In this document: positions 1 to 6,041 of the stretch, in pieces
How positions within the stretch are numbered: the stretch's first letter is position 1
How the letters are laid out: each line of letters begins with the position of its first letter
Assembly (NCBI GenBank): GCA_964446585.1
Contig: CAYUPI010000124.1
Span: 1 to 6,041 of the forward strand
Direction: 5' to 3'
DNA length: 6,041 nucleotides
Source of the DNA: CAYUPI01 sp964446585
GTDB taxonomy: Bacteria > Verrucomicrobiota > Verrucomicrobiia > Limisphaerales > UBA8199
Position numbers and translations under genes: made by a program
Notes under the pieces: model-generated
What the model was told of the DNA's origin: nothing
The model's database searches: none
Seen by the model: the letters and a program-made list of their open reading frames with translations, nothing else

Positions 1-35
1 TCTGTGTTCCGTGCTCCGTGTTCCGTGTTCCGTGA
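1..35. repeat. Second heptanucleotide tandem array inside mfd (unit TCCGTGT), cut by the window edge
   Basis: Five contiguous 7-bp units are visible (TCTGTGT, TCCGTGC, TCCGTGT, TCCGTGT, TCCGTGA). A weaker unit AGCGTGA follows at 36-42. The mfd reading frame passes straight through them and gives RNTEHGA followed by RNT, so this is another heptapeptide repeat. It lies soon after the last translocase-domain segment (VALRLDFLA) and before the expected C-terminal UvrA-binding domain, a place where Mfd proteins have a variable linker. The unit differs in sequence from the 1953-2064 array but has the same length. How far it runs to the left cannot be seen. Confidence 0.85.
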
Positions 36-3000
36 AGCGTGAGAAAGTTCGAGGGACGAGGGGAGAGAGTCGAGCGTGGGTGCCTGGGCTGCCTCGCGCC
101 TTTCCTCCGCAGGTGTGAGCGCGAGGAAGTCGAGCCGGAGCGCGACCTCGACTCGTGGCTTGACCTTTTGGCCTTGCAGGCCGGCGATGCTCTGCTTGAG
201 AAGCTGGCAGTAGAGTTCGAAACCCACAGCCGTAATGTGGCCGCTCTGCTCGGCGCCCAGCAGGTTGCCGGCCCCGCGGATCTCCAGATCGCGCATCGCG
301 ATTTTGAACCCGCTTCCTAGAGTGGAGTATTGTTTGATCGCGGTGAGCCGTTTGCGCACGTCGGCCAGCAAACCCGCGTGGCGCGGCAGCAGCAAATAGG
401 CGTAAGCCTGGTGTTTGTAGCGGCCGACGCGTCCACGCAACTGATATAAATCGCTCAAGCCGAATCGGTCCGCCCGATCGATGAGGATGGTGTTCGCGTT
501 CGGAATATCGAGGCCGCTTTCAATGATCGTGGTCGAGAGAAGCACGTCCGCCTCGCCGTTCACGAACGCGGTCATCACTTCTTCCAACTCGTCGCTGTGC
601 ATTTGCCCGTGTCCGACTACGATGCGCGCCTGCGGCACCAGGTGACGGAGTTTCTGAGCTATGGTGTCGATGGTCATCACCCTGTTGTGCAGAAAGAAAA
701 CCTGGCCCCCGCGGTTCAGCTCGCGTTGAATGGCATCCCGGATCACGCGCTCGTCGTACTGAGTGACGATCGTTTCGACAGGCAGACGGTCATGCGGCGG
801 CGTCTGAATGGTGCTCATGTCGCGCGCGCCGGTCAGCGCGAGATAGAGCGTGCGTGGAATGGGCGTCGCGCTGAGTGTCAACACATCCACCAGGCGTCGC
901 AGCATTTTGAATTTCTCCTTGTGTAACACGCCGAAGCGCTGTTCCTCGTCGATAACGACCAGTCCGAGGTCTTTGAAGCTAATGTCGTTCTGAAGCAAAC
1001 GATGAGTGCCGATGACAATGTCCACAGAGCCTGAAGTCAGGTCCTTCACGACTCCTTCTTGAGCGCGCCGCGTGCGAAAGCGCGACAGCAGCTCGATGCG
1101 GATCGGATAATCCGCCATGCGTTCCCGGAAAGTGTTGAAATGCTGCTGCGCCAGCACGGTGGTTGGGACCAGTACGGCGACTTGTTTGCCGTCCATGACT
1201 GCTTTGAACGCTGCGCGGATGCCGACCTCGGTCTTCCCGAAGCCGACGTCGCCGCAAATGAGGCGGTCCATCGGCTTGGGCCGCTCCATGTCGGCTTTCG
1301 TTTCATGGATGGCGGTCATCTGGTCGGGCGTTTCTTCGTAGATAAACGAGCCTTCGAATTCCCGCTGCCATGGAGCATCCGGCGCAAAGGCATGGCCGGC
1401 CTGAGATTCGCGCGCAGCCTGGATCGCCAGCAAGTCACTCGCCACATCTCGTACCGCGCGCTCCGCGTGCTCCTTGGCCCGGGCCCAGCGAGTGCCGCCA
1501 AGGGTGTTCAGTGGTGGACGGGCCTTCCCGGTGCCGACATACTTGCTGACGAGGTGTGCCTCAGTCACGGGCACGTAGAGTTTGGGCGGCGCTTCGTCCA
1601 AATTCCCCGGCGCGTATTCGATTACGAGGCATTCCTGTCCAGAGTCTCCCGCAGGCTCTCCGCCTTCCGCCTGTCTCGCACCAGCGCCTATCGGCAGAAC
1701 TTGCAGACCGAGGTAGCGGCCGATTCCGTGCTGCAAGTGGACAACGTAGTCCCCTTCCTCGAGATCGGAGAAGTCTATGTCCAGCGCCGAGCGAAGCGCC
1801 TGGGCATGCGGAGACTTGAGCCGACGAGGGCGCTGCACCTTGTACCGCCCGAAAATCTCAGCATCAGTGACGACGACCAGCTTGCCTTGGTCGTAGAGAA
1901 AGCCGCGAGCCAATGCGCCCAGGTGAAGACGCAGGCCGGAAGATGATAAGGGATGCGGAGGGCGGATTTCAGAATTTAGATCTCGGGCTTCGGATTTCCG
2001 ACCTCTAATCTCCGACCTCCGTCTTCTGGCTTCTGACTTCGGACTTCGGACTTCGGACTTCGGATCCTCCAGCCCATATTCCTTCCAGATTTCGGTGAAT
2101 CGTTGGCGCTCGCCTTCATTATTGCAGAAGACGCGCACATCGTAGCCCTGGCGTGACCAGCGGTGGAGTTGGTCGAAAAATTCCCGGCGCTGGGCTTCGG
2201 CCACCGGTGGCTCCACAGCGCGCTCGGTAACCGGCCGAAAAGCTTCAAGGCTCTCGAAACGCGGCGATTCGGAATCCTCCAAACCTGGGCATGGCACTTC
2301 ACGCTTCTCAGATCCGGGCCCGACTGACTCGAGAACTTCGTCAGTCGCAGACTCGATTACCGCAGCTCTCGGCCCTTCTGCCGCCTCAGCGACCCTCAAA
2401 AGGGTCATAACTCGGCCAATGGCTTGGCTTTGGAATTCCTCCCAAAGGATCGAAAAAGGGTTTCTGTCCGGAGCCTGCCTTGAATACTCGTGCGCTTGCA
2501 TCTCCAATTGCTCGGGCTCGCACAGCAAAAAAATTGTTCTTCGCGGCAAATAATCGACCAATGTCGCCAAGCTTTGAGGACCCTGCTTCGAATCGTCACT
2601 CGTGGAAACTGGGCTCCTGACTTTTTTCAGCAGCCCCAATTCTCCCGCCGGCGGGAGGACGACCGACGAGATTTCTTCACGAGAGACTTGGGTCAGCGGA
2701 TCGAAGTAGCGCAGCGACTCCAACTCGTCCCCGAAGAATTCCAAACGGACCGGCCATGGACTGGTTAGCGGGTAAACATCGAGGATGCCTCCGCGCAAGG
2801 ACAGCTCGCCTTTCTGCGTTACCTGGGCCTCGGGTTCGTATCCCTGCTCTTCGAGCCATTCGACCAGGTCAAGTGGAACGATACAGTCACCTCGTGCAAT
2901 CGCGCGGGTCTGCTCCCGGAGCATAATGCGCGGGAATGTGCGCTGCAACAGGCCCGTCACGCTTGTGACGACGATGGGCGGAAGCGGGCCGGTGGTATGA

Positions 3001-3377
3001 GAGTGGTCGCTGGAAAGGGCGACCAGAGTCTCCAGGCGCTCGCTGATGACATCTACGTGCGGCAATCGATCTTCGTGAGGCAGAATTTCCCAAGCTGGAT
3101 AGAATAGTGGTGCAGCCTCCAGCCACGTGGTCAGGTCCTGCTGAAAACTTTCCTGCGTTCTGAGGCCTTCCGTGACCAGGACAATGGTCCGTTGGGGAAA
3201 GAGACGCCGTATCAAGGCGGCTAGAAAAGGCTGCGCTGACTGGTTGATTCCGGCACAGGACAAAACTCCCCCCTGCTCCAGGCGCCGCGCGAGGGATTGC
3301 ACAGCGGGAGTTGCCGATACTCGCGCGAATAGTTCGCCTGTCGCTGCGATTGCCGAATCTTGCGCCAAGCGCCACAA
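1..3377 (-). CDS. mfd: Transcription-repair coupling factor Mfd (3' end beyond the left edge)
   Basis: Mfd is a cytoplasmic ATP-driven DNA translocase that removes RNA polymerase stalled at lesions and recruits UvrA for strand-specific repair. About 1,125 codons read without a stop. Counting from a TTG at 3377, a UvrB-like module has RGGILDVYP at residues 195-203. The RNA polymerase-interacting domain starts near 536 (EEGDYVVHLQHGIGRY). The SF2 motor has Walker A GDVGFGKTE near 707-715, DEEQ at 810-813, SATPIPRT near 836 and QLRGRVGR at 979-986. The conserved RGAGNLLGAEQSGH block follows. The UvrA-binding C-terminal domain lies outside the window. The start is uncertain: the frame has a TGA at 3404-3402 and no ATG until about residue 154, so TTG 3377, TTG 3368 or GTG 3302 are candidates, none with a clear ribosome binding site. 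Oddities are two in-frame heptad repeat insertions and a glycine-rich insertion in the polymerase-interacting domain. The identity is secure. Confidence 0.96.
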   Translation of the reverse strand, partial: MWRLAQDSAIAATGELFARVSATPAVQSLARRLEQGGVLSCAGINQSAQPFLAALIRRLFPQRTIVLVTEGLRTQESFQQDLTTWLEAAPLFYPAWEILPHEDRLPHVDVISERLETLVALSSDHSHTTGPLPPIVVTSVTGLLQRTFPRIMLREQTRAIARGDCIVPLDLVEWLEEQGYEPEAQVTQKGELSLRGGILDVYPLTSPWPVRLEFFGDELESLRYFDPLTQVSREEISSVVLPPAGELGLLKKVRSPVSTSDDSKQGPQSLATLVDYLPRRTIFLLCEPEQLEMQAHEYSRQAPDRNPFSILWEEFQSQAIGRVMTLLRVAEAAEGPRAAVIESATDEVLESVGPGSEKREVPCPGLEDSESPRFESLEAFRPVTERAVEPPVAEAQRREFFDQLHRWSRQGYDVRVFCNNEGERQRFTEIWKEYGLEDPKSEVRSPKSEARRRRSEIRGRKSEARDLNSEIRPPHPLSSSGLRLHLGALARGFLYDQGKLVVVTDAEIFGRYKVQRPRRLKSPHAQALRSALDIDFSDLEEGDYVVHLQHGIGRYLGLQVLPIGAGARQAEGGEPAGDSGQECLVIEYAPGNLDEAPPKLYVPVTEAHLVSKYVGTGKARPPLNTLGGTRWARAKEHAERAVRDVASDLLAIQAARESQAGHAFAPDAPWQREFEGSFIYEETPDQMTAIHETKADMERPKPMDRLICGDVGFGKTEVGIRAAFKAVMDGKQVAVLVPTTVLAQQHFNTFRERMADYPIRIELLSRFRTRRAQEGVVKDLTSGSVDIVIGTHRLLQNDISFKDLGLVVIDEEQRFGVLHKEKFKMLRRLVDVLTLSATPIPRTLYLALTGARDMSTIQTPPHDRLPVETIVTQYDERVIRDAIQRELNRGGQVFFLHNRVMTIDTIAQKLRHLVPQARIVVGHGQMHSDELEEVMTAFVNGEADVLLSTTIIESGLDIPNANTILIDRADRFGLSDLYQLRGRVGRYKHQAYAYLLLPRHAGLLADVRKRLTAIKQYSTLGSGFKIAMRDLEIRGAGNLLGAEQSGHITAVGFELYCQLLKQSIAGLQGQKVKPRVEVALRLDFLALTPAEERREAAQAPTLDSLPSSLELSHASRNTEHGARNT
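1953..2064. repeat. Heptanucleotide tandem array inside mfd (unit CTTCGGA)
   Basis: Sixteen consecutive 7-bp units keep one phase. The four at 2037-2064 are perfect CTTCGGA. The others are degenerate, for example CTTCTGA, CTTCTGG, TCTCCGA, TTTCCGA and CTTCGGA again at 1988-1994. On the mfd strand the last 105 bp are translated as five adjacent heptapeptides: SEVRSPK (2057-2037), SEARRRR, SEIRGRK, SEARDLN and SEIRPPH (1973-1953), about residues 441-475. The tract falls between the segment ending EIWKEYGLE and the one starting LGALARGF, where Mfd normally has a short linker before the polymerase-interacting domain. The gradient from perfect units at one end to decayed units at the other suggests recent expansion at the high-coordinate end. 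Confidence 0.92.
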
Positions 3378-3406
3378 ACGTCGCAGCCGCCAGCAACATC
3401 GTCAAG

Positions 3407-4783
3407 CTAGTGGCTGATCCCGTCTTGCGCGATGCACCAGAGCGTCAGCTCGGTGCGAAGGAAAATCGCCCCGTCGGACACCGCCAGCGACGCGCTCATC
3501 GGTTCGCCTCCAATGGAGTTCGTGGACAGACATTCGAACTTCGGTGACGCGCGCACAACGAAAACGTCCGCATTCTGATTTGCCAGGTAAAGCCGGTCTC
3601 CCGCGAGAACAGGCGAAGAATATGAGCCATTCCGCGCCCCGGTGCCAGTGAGTCGCTCCTCCCAAACAGTTTGGCCGGTCTTCAAATCGAGACACATCGC
3701 GAAACCCCCGCTCGTCATCAGGTAGATGTGCCCTTGGTAAATGAGGCCCGAGCCAATAAAAGACTTGCTGTTCGGCAAGGAAAAGAACAAGAGGCGATGC
3801 GTGGCCGTCACGTCGCCGTGGCCTCCCGGCTGCACCGTGAGGATCCTGTTTTGGAATCCGCAGCCAGTCAGGCCAACGATACCATCACCGAAAAAGGCCG
3901 AACTGTAGGCGCCGATACTTGGGCCGCCGCAACTCCAGAGTTGTTGCCCTGTCCGTGGAACCAGAGCCAGCAATTGCAGGGGTAAGGAGACGACCACTTC
4001 GTCGTGTCCGCCGGAGGGGACCACCAGCGGCGTAGCCCACGAGCCGGCAATGTCGGAAAGCTTTTGCGCGCCGGGCCGTTTGGCCCATTCCGGGTCGCCG
4101 CCGATGTCCTCGTACTTCGTATCATCGGCGACTGGCGTCACATCAAATTTCCACACCGTTTTACCGGTGCGTTTATCCAGAGCAATGATAAAGCTGGGTT
4201 TGCCTGGCCCGAAGTTCAACAGGCAAAGGTCGTGATACAGCGCCAGCGACGAGCCGTAGCCCCACATATGCGATTGTGGGCCGAGGTCGCGACGCCACAA
4301 TTCGCGCCCTTCGAAATCATAACAATGCACACCCGCAGAGCCAAACCAGGCGATGACTCGTTTTCTATCCACCACCGGCGAGGATGAGCAAGGCGGGTTC
4401 TCCGGTATGATGATCTCCTTGTCTGTCCAGGTCACTCTAGATTGCCAAAGCAGTCTACCGTCCAGGCGATTGAAACAGAAAACGGCCCGACCGTGTTCCT
4501 TTTCGATTGGTTGAGTGATGAAAACGCGGCTGCCCCAGACGACCGGTGTTGAAATGCCGCGTTCAGGCAATGCGGCTCGCCAACACACATTTTGGTTCGT
4601 GCTCCAGTGAAGTGGCAGATTCTTCCTTTTGCACACTCCCGTTCCATCCGGGCCGCGCCAGCCCGGCCAGTTGCCAGCCGACGCTGCCCAACTCAACGCG
4701 AGCCCGCACGCGATTGGACAAACGACGATTCTCAAGTCACTGATGGGAAGGATCGCGAGCGGAGAGAAACTGAGCAAGAGCAA
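3407..4783 (-). CDS. Exported PQQ-type beta-propeller repeat protein
   Basis: This is a 458-residue protein from the longest reading, starting at TTG 4783. A hydrophobic leader ends in SWAASA before GNWPGWRGPDGTG, so export through Sec with cleavage near residue 36 is likely. An internal TTG at 4735 gives MRIVV plus a compact 20-residue signal peptide and may be the true start. The mature chain has repeated blades of the PQQ/BamB-like fold, each ending in a G-x-x-x-W motif: GRLLW (W113), GRELW (W163), GKTVW (W211), GQQLW (W283) and GQTVW (W374). The phrase GISTPVVWGSRVFIT near residues 76-90 is typical of the family. No catalytic residues of quinoprotein dehydrogenases are evident, so PQQ binding is not implied. 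A scaffold or binding role in the periplasm is the safest reading. It starts about 32 bases after hicA and ends about 29 bases before the proposed mfd start. The substrate is unknown. Confidence 0.88.
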   Translation of the reverse strand: MLLLSFSPLAILPISDLRIVVCPIACGLALSWAASAGNWPGWRGPDGTGVCKRKNLPLHWSTNQNVCWRAALPERGISTPVVWGSRVFITQPIEKEHGRAVFCFNRLDGRLLWQSRVTWTDKEIIIPENPPCSSSPVVDRKRVIAWFGSAGVHCYDFEGRELWRRDLGPQSHMWGYGSSLALYHDLCLLNFGPGKPSFIIALDKRTGKTVWKFDVTPVADDTKYEDIGGDPEWAKRPGAQKLSDIAGSWATPLVVPSGGHDEVVVSLPLQLLALVPRTGQQLWSCGGPSIGAYSSAFFGDGIVGLTGCGFQNRILTVQPGGHGDVTATHRLLFFSLPNSKSFIGSGLIYQGHIYLMTSGGFAMCLDLKTGQTVWEERLTGTGARNGSYSSPVLAGDRLYLANQNADVFVVRASPKFECLSTNSIGGEPMSASLAVSDGAIFLRTELTLWCIAQDGISH

Positions 4784-4815
4784 ACACGCGGCAAGCGTGT
4801 GGGTGCACGTTTCAA

Positions 4816-4989
4816 TCAGGAAAGCTTCTTCAAGATGGACTGGGCAAGGAACTCGTTAATCTCCCGATGTCGGGGCACTGGCTGCGCCATGCGCGGACGC
4901 GGGTTCTGAAACCAGTCGTGCTTGCCGCCATGTCGGATGAGAACGCATTCCATCTCCTCGATCTTCTGAACGAGATCTCGGCGTTTCAC
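4816..4989 (-). CDS. hicA: HicA-family toxin (mRNA interferase)
   Basis: A 57-residue protein starting at a GTG, MKRRDLVQKIEEMECV, and ending in FLAQSILKKLS. It shows the small HicA double-stranded-RNA-binding-like fold signature: an N-terminal helix (KRRDLVQKIEEM), the strand with the catalytic histidine in RHGGKHDW (H24), then QPVPRHREIN, where HicA proteins have a P-x-H segment before the C-terminal helix. HicA toxins bind and cleave mRNA, stopping translation until neutralised by HicB. The GTG start overlaps the hicB stop in the sequence GTGA, so the two are probably translationally coupled. The usual open-frame scan misses this gene because of its size. No truncation is apparent: the length is typical of the family and the histidine is present. 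Confidence 0.87.
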   Translation of the reverse strand: MKRRDLVQKIEEMECVLIRHGGKHDWFQNPRPRMAQPVPRHREINEFLAQSILKKLS

Positions 4990-5177
4990 GCCATCTTTAG
5001 CTCTGCCACCTTACGGACCGCCGGAATGTGGCCTCGGGACAAATCCATGTACAAATCGCGCAAATGCTCCTGAAGATCTTCCAAGGATTCACCCTGGGAC
5101 ATGTAGTCCGGATACTCTTCGAGGTAGCCAAGCCAGAACTTGCCATCCTGCCAGTAAACATACCGGAGAACGTTCAT
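4986..5177 (-). CDS. hicB: HicB-family antitoxin, short form
   Basis: A 63-residue protein from ATG 5177 (MNVLRYVYWQDGKFWLGYL). An in-frame ATG at 5192 would add five residues (MYFSG). The second ATG fits the usual start of this family better, but neither has a clear ribosome binding site. The body matches the HicB partial-RNase-H-like fold: GYLEEYPDYMSQGESLEDL at residues 17-35, then a helix (QEHLRDLYMDL) and the end IPAVRKVAELKMA. HicB binds HicA and blocks its active site. This copy stops after the toxin-binding fold and has no ribbon-helix-helix or helix-turn-helix tail, so autorepression by direct DNA binding is not expected from this protein alone. It precedes hicA and overlaps it by four bases, the reverse of the E. 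coli hicAB order. Confidence 0.87.
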   Translation of the reverse strand: MNVLRYVYWQDGKFWLGYLEEYPDYMSQGESLEDLQEHLRDLYMDLSRGHIPAVRKVAELKMA

Positions 5178-5224
5178 GCCGCTAAAATACATGCGGCCAC
5201 TGGGCCGGGCAATGACGTTGTTTT

Positions 5225-5248
5225 GGCATCCGACTCAGGAGGGATGCC
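5225..5248. repeat. Short inverted repeat in the gap upstream of hicB
   Basis: GGCATCC at 5225-5231 is repeated as its reverse complement GGATGCC at 5242-5248, with a 10-base spacer. It lies in the 82-97-base gap between the enolase-superfamily gene and hicB. It could be a protein-binding site for hicBA control or a remnant of a transcript 3' hairpin for the upstream gene. On the minus strand it is followed by AAAACAA, not by a run of T, so it does not look like an intrinsic terminator. The function is unknown. The rest of this gap shows no convincing -35/-10 promoter. Confidence 0.4.
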
Positions 5249-5274
5249 GCCGGACGCCCCAATGATTTGGCTCG

Positions 5275-6041
5275 TCATGAAGTGACAAACTCAGCGCCCT
5301 TCAAAATCTCTTTCGGATCCGCGATTCCGACGCCGGGCCCTTGGGGCACGGTCAGGGCGCCAGCAATGATTTTAAGCGCGGGACTGAACCAATCGCCGTA
5401 TTGTTTGACACCTTCTTTGTATTCCTGCCACGCGCCGATGTTCGAAACGCACGAAGCGAAATGCAGCATATACACGAAGCCGAACCCACCGGAGATATGT
5501 GCGGTCGCCGGCATCTCACGCAAGGCAGCCATCCGCGCGACGCGAATGGAGCGAATCAAACCGCCATAATAAAACAGGTCCGGCTGGATGACATCCGCCA
5601 CGCGATTGCGAATCGTGTATTGGAATCGCCATTGACTGTATTCCTGCTCGCCCAACGCTATTGGAATCTTCAGCGAGTCCTTGACCTTTTTCGTCGCATC
5701 CAGGTTATCAAACGGGCACGGCTCTTCAAAGAACAGAGCGCCGATATCTTCGAGCATTCGGCCCACTTTGATCGCTTGCGGAGGGTCGTACGAGCTGTTC
5801 GCATCTGCATGGATTGCGATTTTGTCGCCGAGCTCCTTGCGCGTGAGCGGAATCAGGGTCTCGGTGCGGCCCGGCATGGCATCCACGTTCCGATTCATTC
5901 GACCGCCCACGCGGTACTTGATCGCTTTAGCGCCGGTTTCTTCGATTAGGTGCTTCAGATAGACGATTTCCTGCGGCGGAGTGGTATCGCGCCGGCCACT
6001 GGCGATGTAAAATGGAACTTCATGTCGAATGACTCCGCCTA
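5275..6041 (-). CDS. Mandelate racemase/muconate lactonizing enzyme family protein (N-terminus beyond the right edge)
   Basis: The C-terminal 254 residues of an enolase-superfamily enzyme, a (beta/alpha)7-beta barrel that abstracts a proton alpha to a carboxylate with Mg2+ help. The frame is open from the window edge (codon at 6039) to TGA at 5277-5275. Visible active-site elements in order: KYR at 5919-5911 in the place of the usual K-x-K base motif, the first metal ligand D in HADAN (5805), the second in FFEEP (about 5727), the third in ALGEQ (5649), then D of IQPDLFYYGG (5580) and H of TAHISGG (5499). The last two correspond to the Asp-His dyad that marks the mandelate racemase subgroup. 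Likely reactions are acid-sugar dehydration or racemisation/epimerisation of a carboxylate. The substrate cannot be read from the sequence. A GTG or ATG near 5910 is internal, not the start, because conserved sequence continues upstream. The gap to hicB is about 97 bases. Confidence 0.9.
   Translation of the reverse strand, partial: GGVIRHEVPFYIASGRRDTTPPQEIVYLKHLIEETGAKAIKYRVGGRMNRNVDAMPGRTETLIPLTRKELGDKIAIHADANSSYDPPQAIKVGRMLEDIGALFFEEPCPFDNLDATKKVKDSLKIPIALGEQEYSQWRFQYTIRNRVADVIQPDLFYYGGLIRSIRVARMAALREMPATAHISGGFGFVYMLHFASCVSNIGAWQEYKEGVKQYGDWFSPALKIIAGALTVPQGPGVGIADPKEILKGAEFVTS

Noticed and set aside
1059..1946. A 295-codon open frame on the plus strand
   Set aside because: It is exactly antisense to the RNA polymerase-interacting and motor domains of mfd, and its translation resembles no family. 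High GC content and the codon bias of mfd keep the complementary frame open.
1953..2064. CRISPR-like array
   Set aside because: Units are 7 bp, contiguous and without spacers, and they are translated within mfd. No cas genes are present.
1976..2302. A minus-strand frame that also contains SEVRS and KPE repeats
   Set aside because: It is the neighbouring frame of mfd. The similar peptide arises because the heptamer array reads as the same heptapeptide in every frame.
2887..3405. A 172-codon minus-strand frame beginning TTG ACG ATG just after the propeller gene
   Set aside because: It overlaps the N-terminal mfd frame in another phase. The mfd frame carries the conserved Mfd sequence, while this one is arginine- and serine-rich with no recognisable motif.
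4004..4387. A 127-codon plus-strand open frame within the propeller gene
   Set aside because: It is an antisense shadow of the propeller blades, with no family resemblance.
5225..5248. Intrinsic terminator for the enolase-superfamily gene
   Set aside because: The stem is only 7 bp with a 10-base loop and is followed by A-rich, not T-rich, sequence on the transcribed strand.
5341..5949. A 202-codon plus-strand open frame
   Set aside because: It is antisense to the enolase-superfamily gene, whose minus-strand translation carries all the conserved metal-binding motifs.

Overview
The window is a 6-kb stretch of a high-GC bacterial chromosome in which every supported gene reads on the minus strand. 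In transcription order, from right to left, these are: the 3' part of an enolase-superfamily (mandelate racemase-type) gene, a compact hicB-hicA toxin-antitoxin pair, an exported PQQ-type beta-propeller protein, and most of mfd, the transcription-repair coupling factor. mfd runs off the left edge and the enolase-superfamily gene runs off the right edge. The plus strand holds no gene I can support. Its open frames are antisense shadows of these genes.

The likely source is a soil or freshwater member of Verrucomicrobiota or a relative in the PVC group. This is inference. It rests on the N-terminal 'WPGWRG' signature of the propeller protein, which is common in planctomycete and verrucomicrobial exported proteins, on the frequent non-ATG starts without a clear Shine-Dalgarno, and on heptanucleotide repeat tracts of a kind I associate with verrucomicrobial genomes. 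No marker here settles the phylum.

Region by region: 1-3377 is mfd, read without a frame break for about 1,125 codons and covering the UvrB-like N-terminal module, the RNA polymerase-interacting domain and the full SF2 helicase/translocase motor. 3407-4783 is the propeller gene. 4816-5177 is hicBA with a 4-base stop/start overlap. 5193-5274 is a short intergenic gap holding one inverted repeat. 5275-6041 is the enolase-superfamily gene. The gaps between hicA, the propeller gene and mfd are only about 30 bases, so these genes may be co-transcribed, although their functions show no obvious common pathway.

The most unusual content is inside mfd. Two different 7-bp tandem repeat families are embedded in frame in this housekeeping gene. 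The first (1953-2064, unit CTTCGGA on the plus strand) lies in an interdomain linker and is translated as five consecutive heptapeptides of the form SE(V/A/I)R plus three residues. The second (1-35, unit TCCGTGT) lies just after the translocase domains and is translated as RNTEHGA-type repeats. Because 7 is not a multiple of 3, each tract cycles through all frames and reads as one repeated heptapeptide whatever the phase, with no stop codon on either strand. That makes the tracts unusually well tolerated as coding insertions. It also means that gain or loss of a single unit would frameshift mfd.
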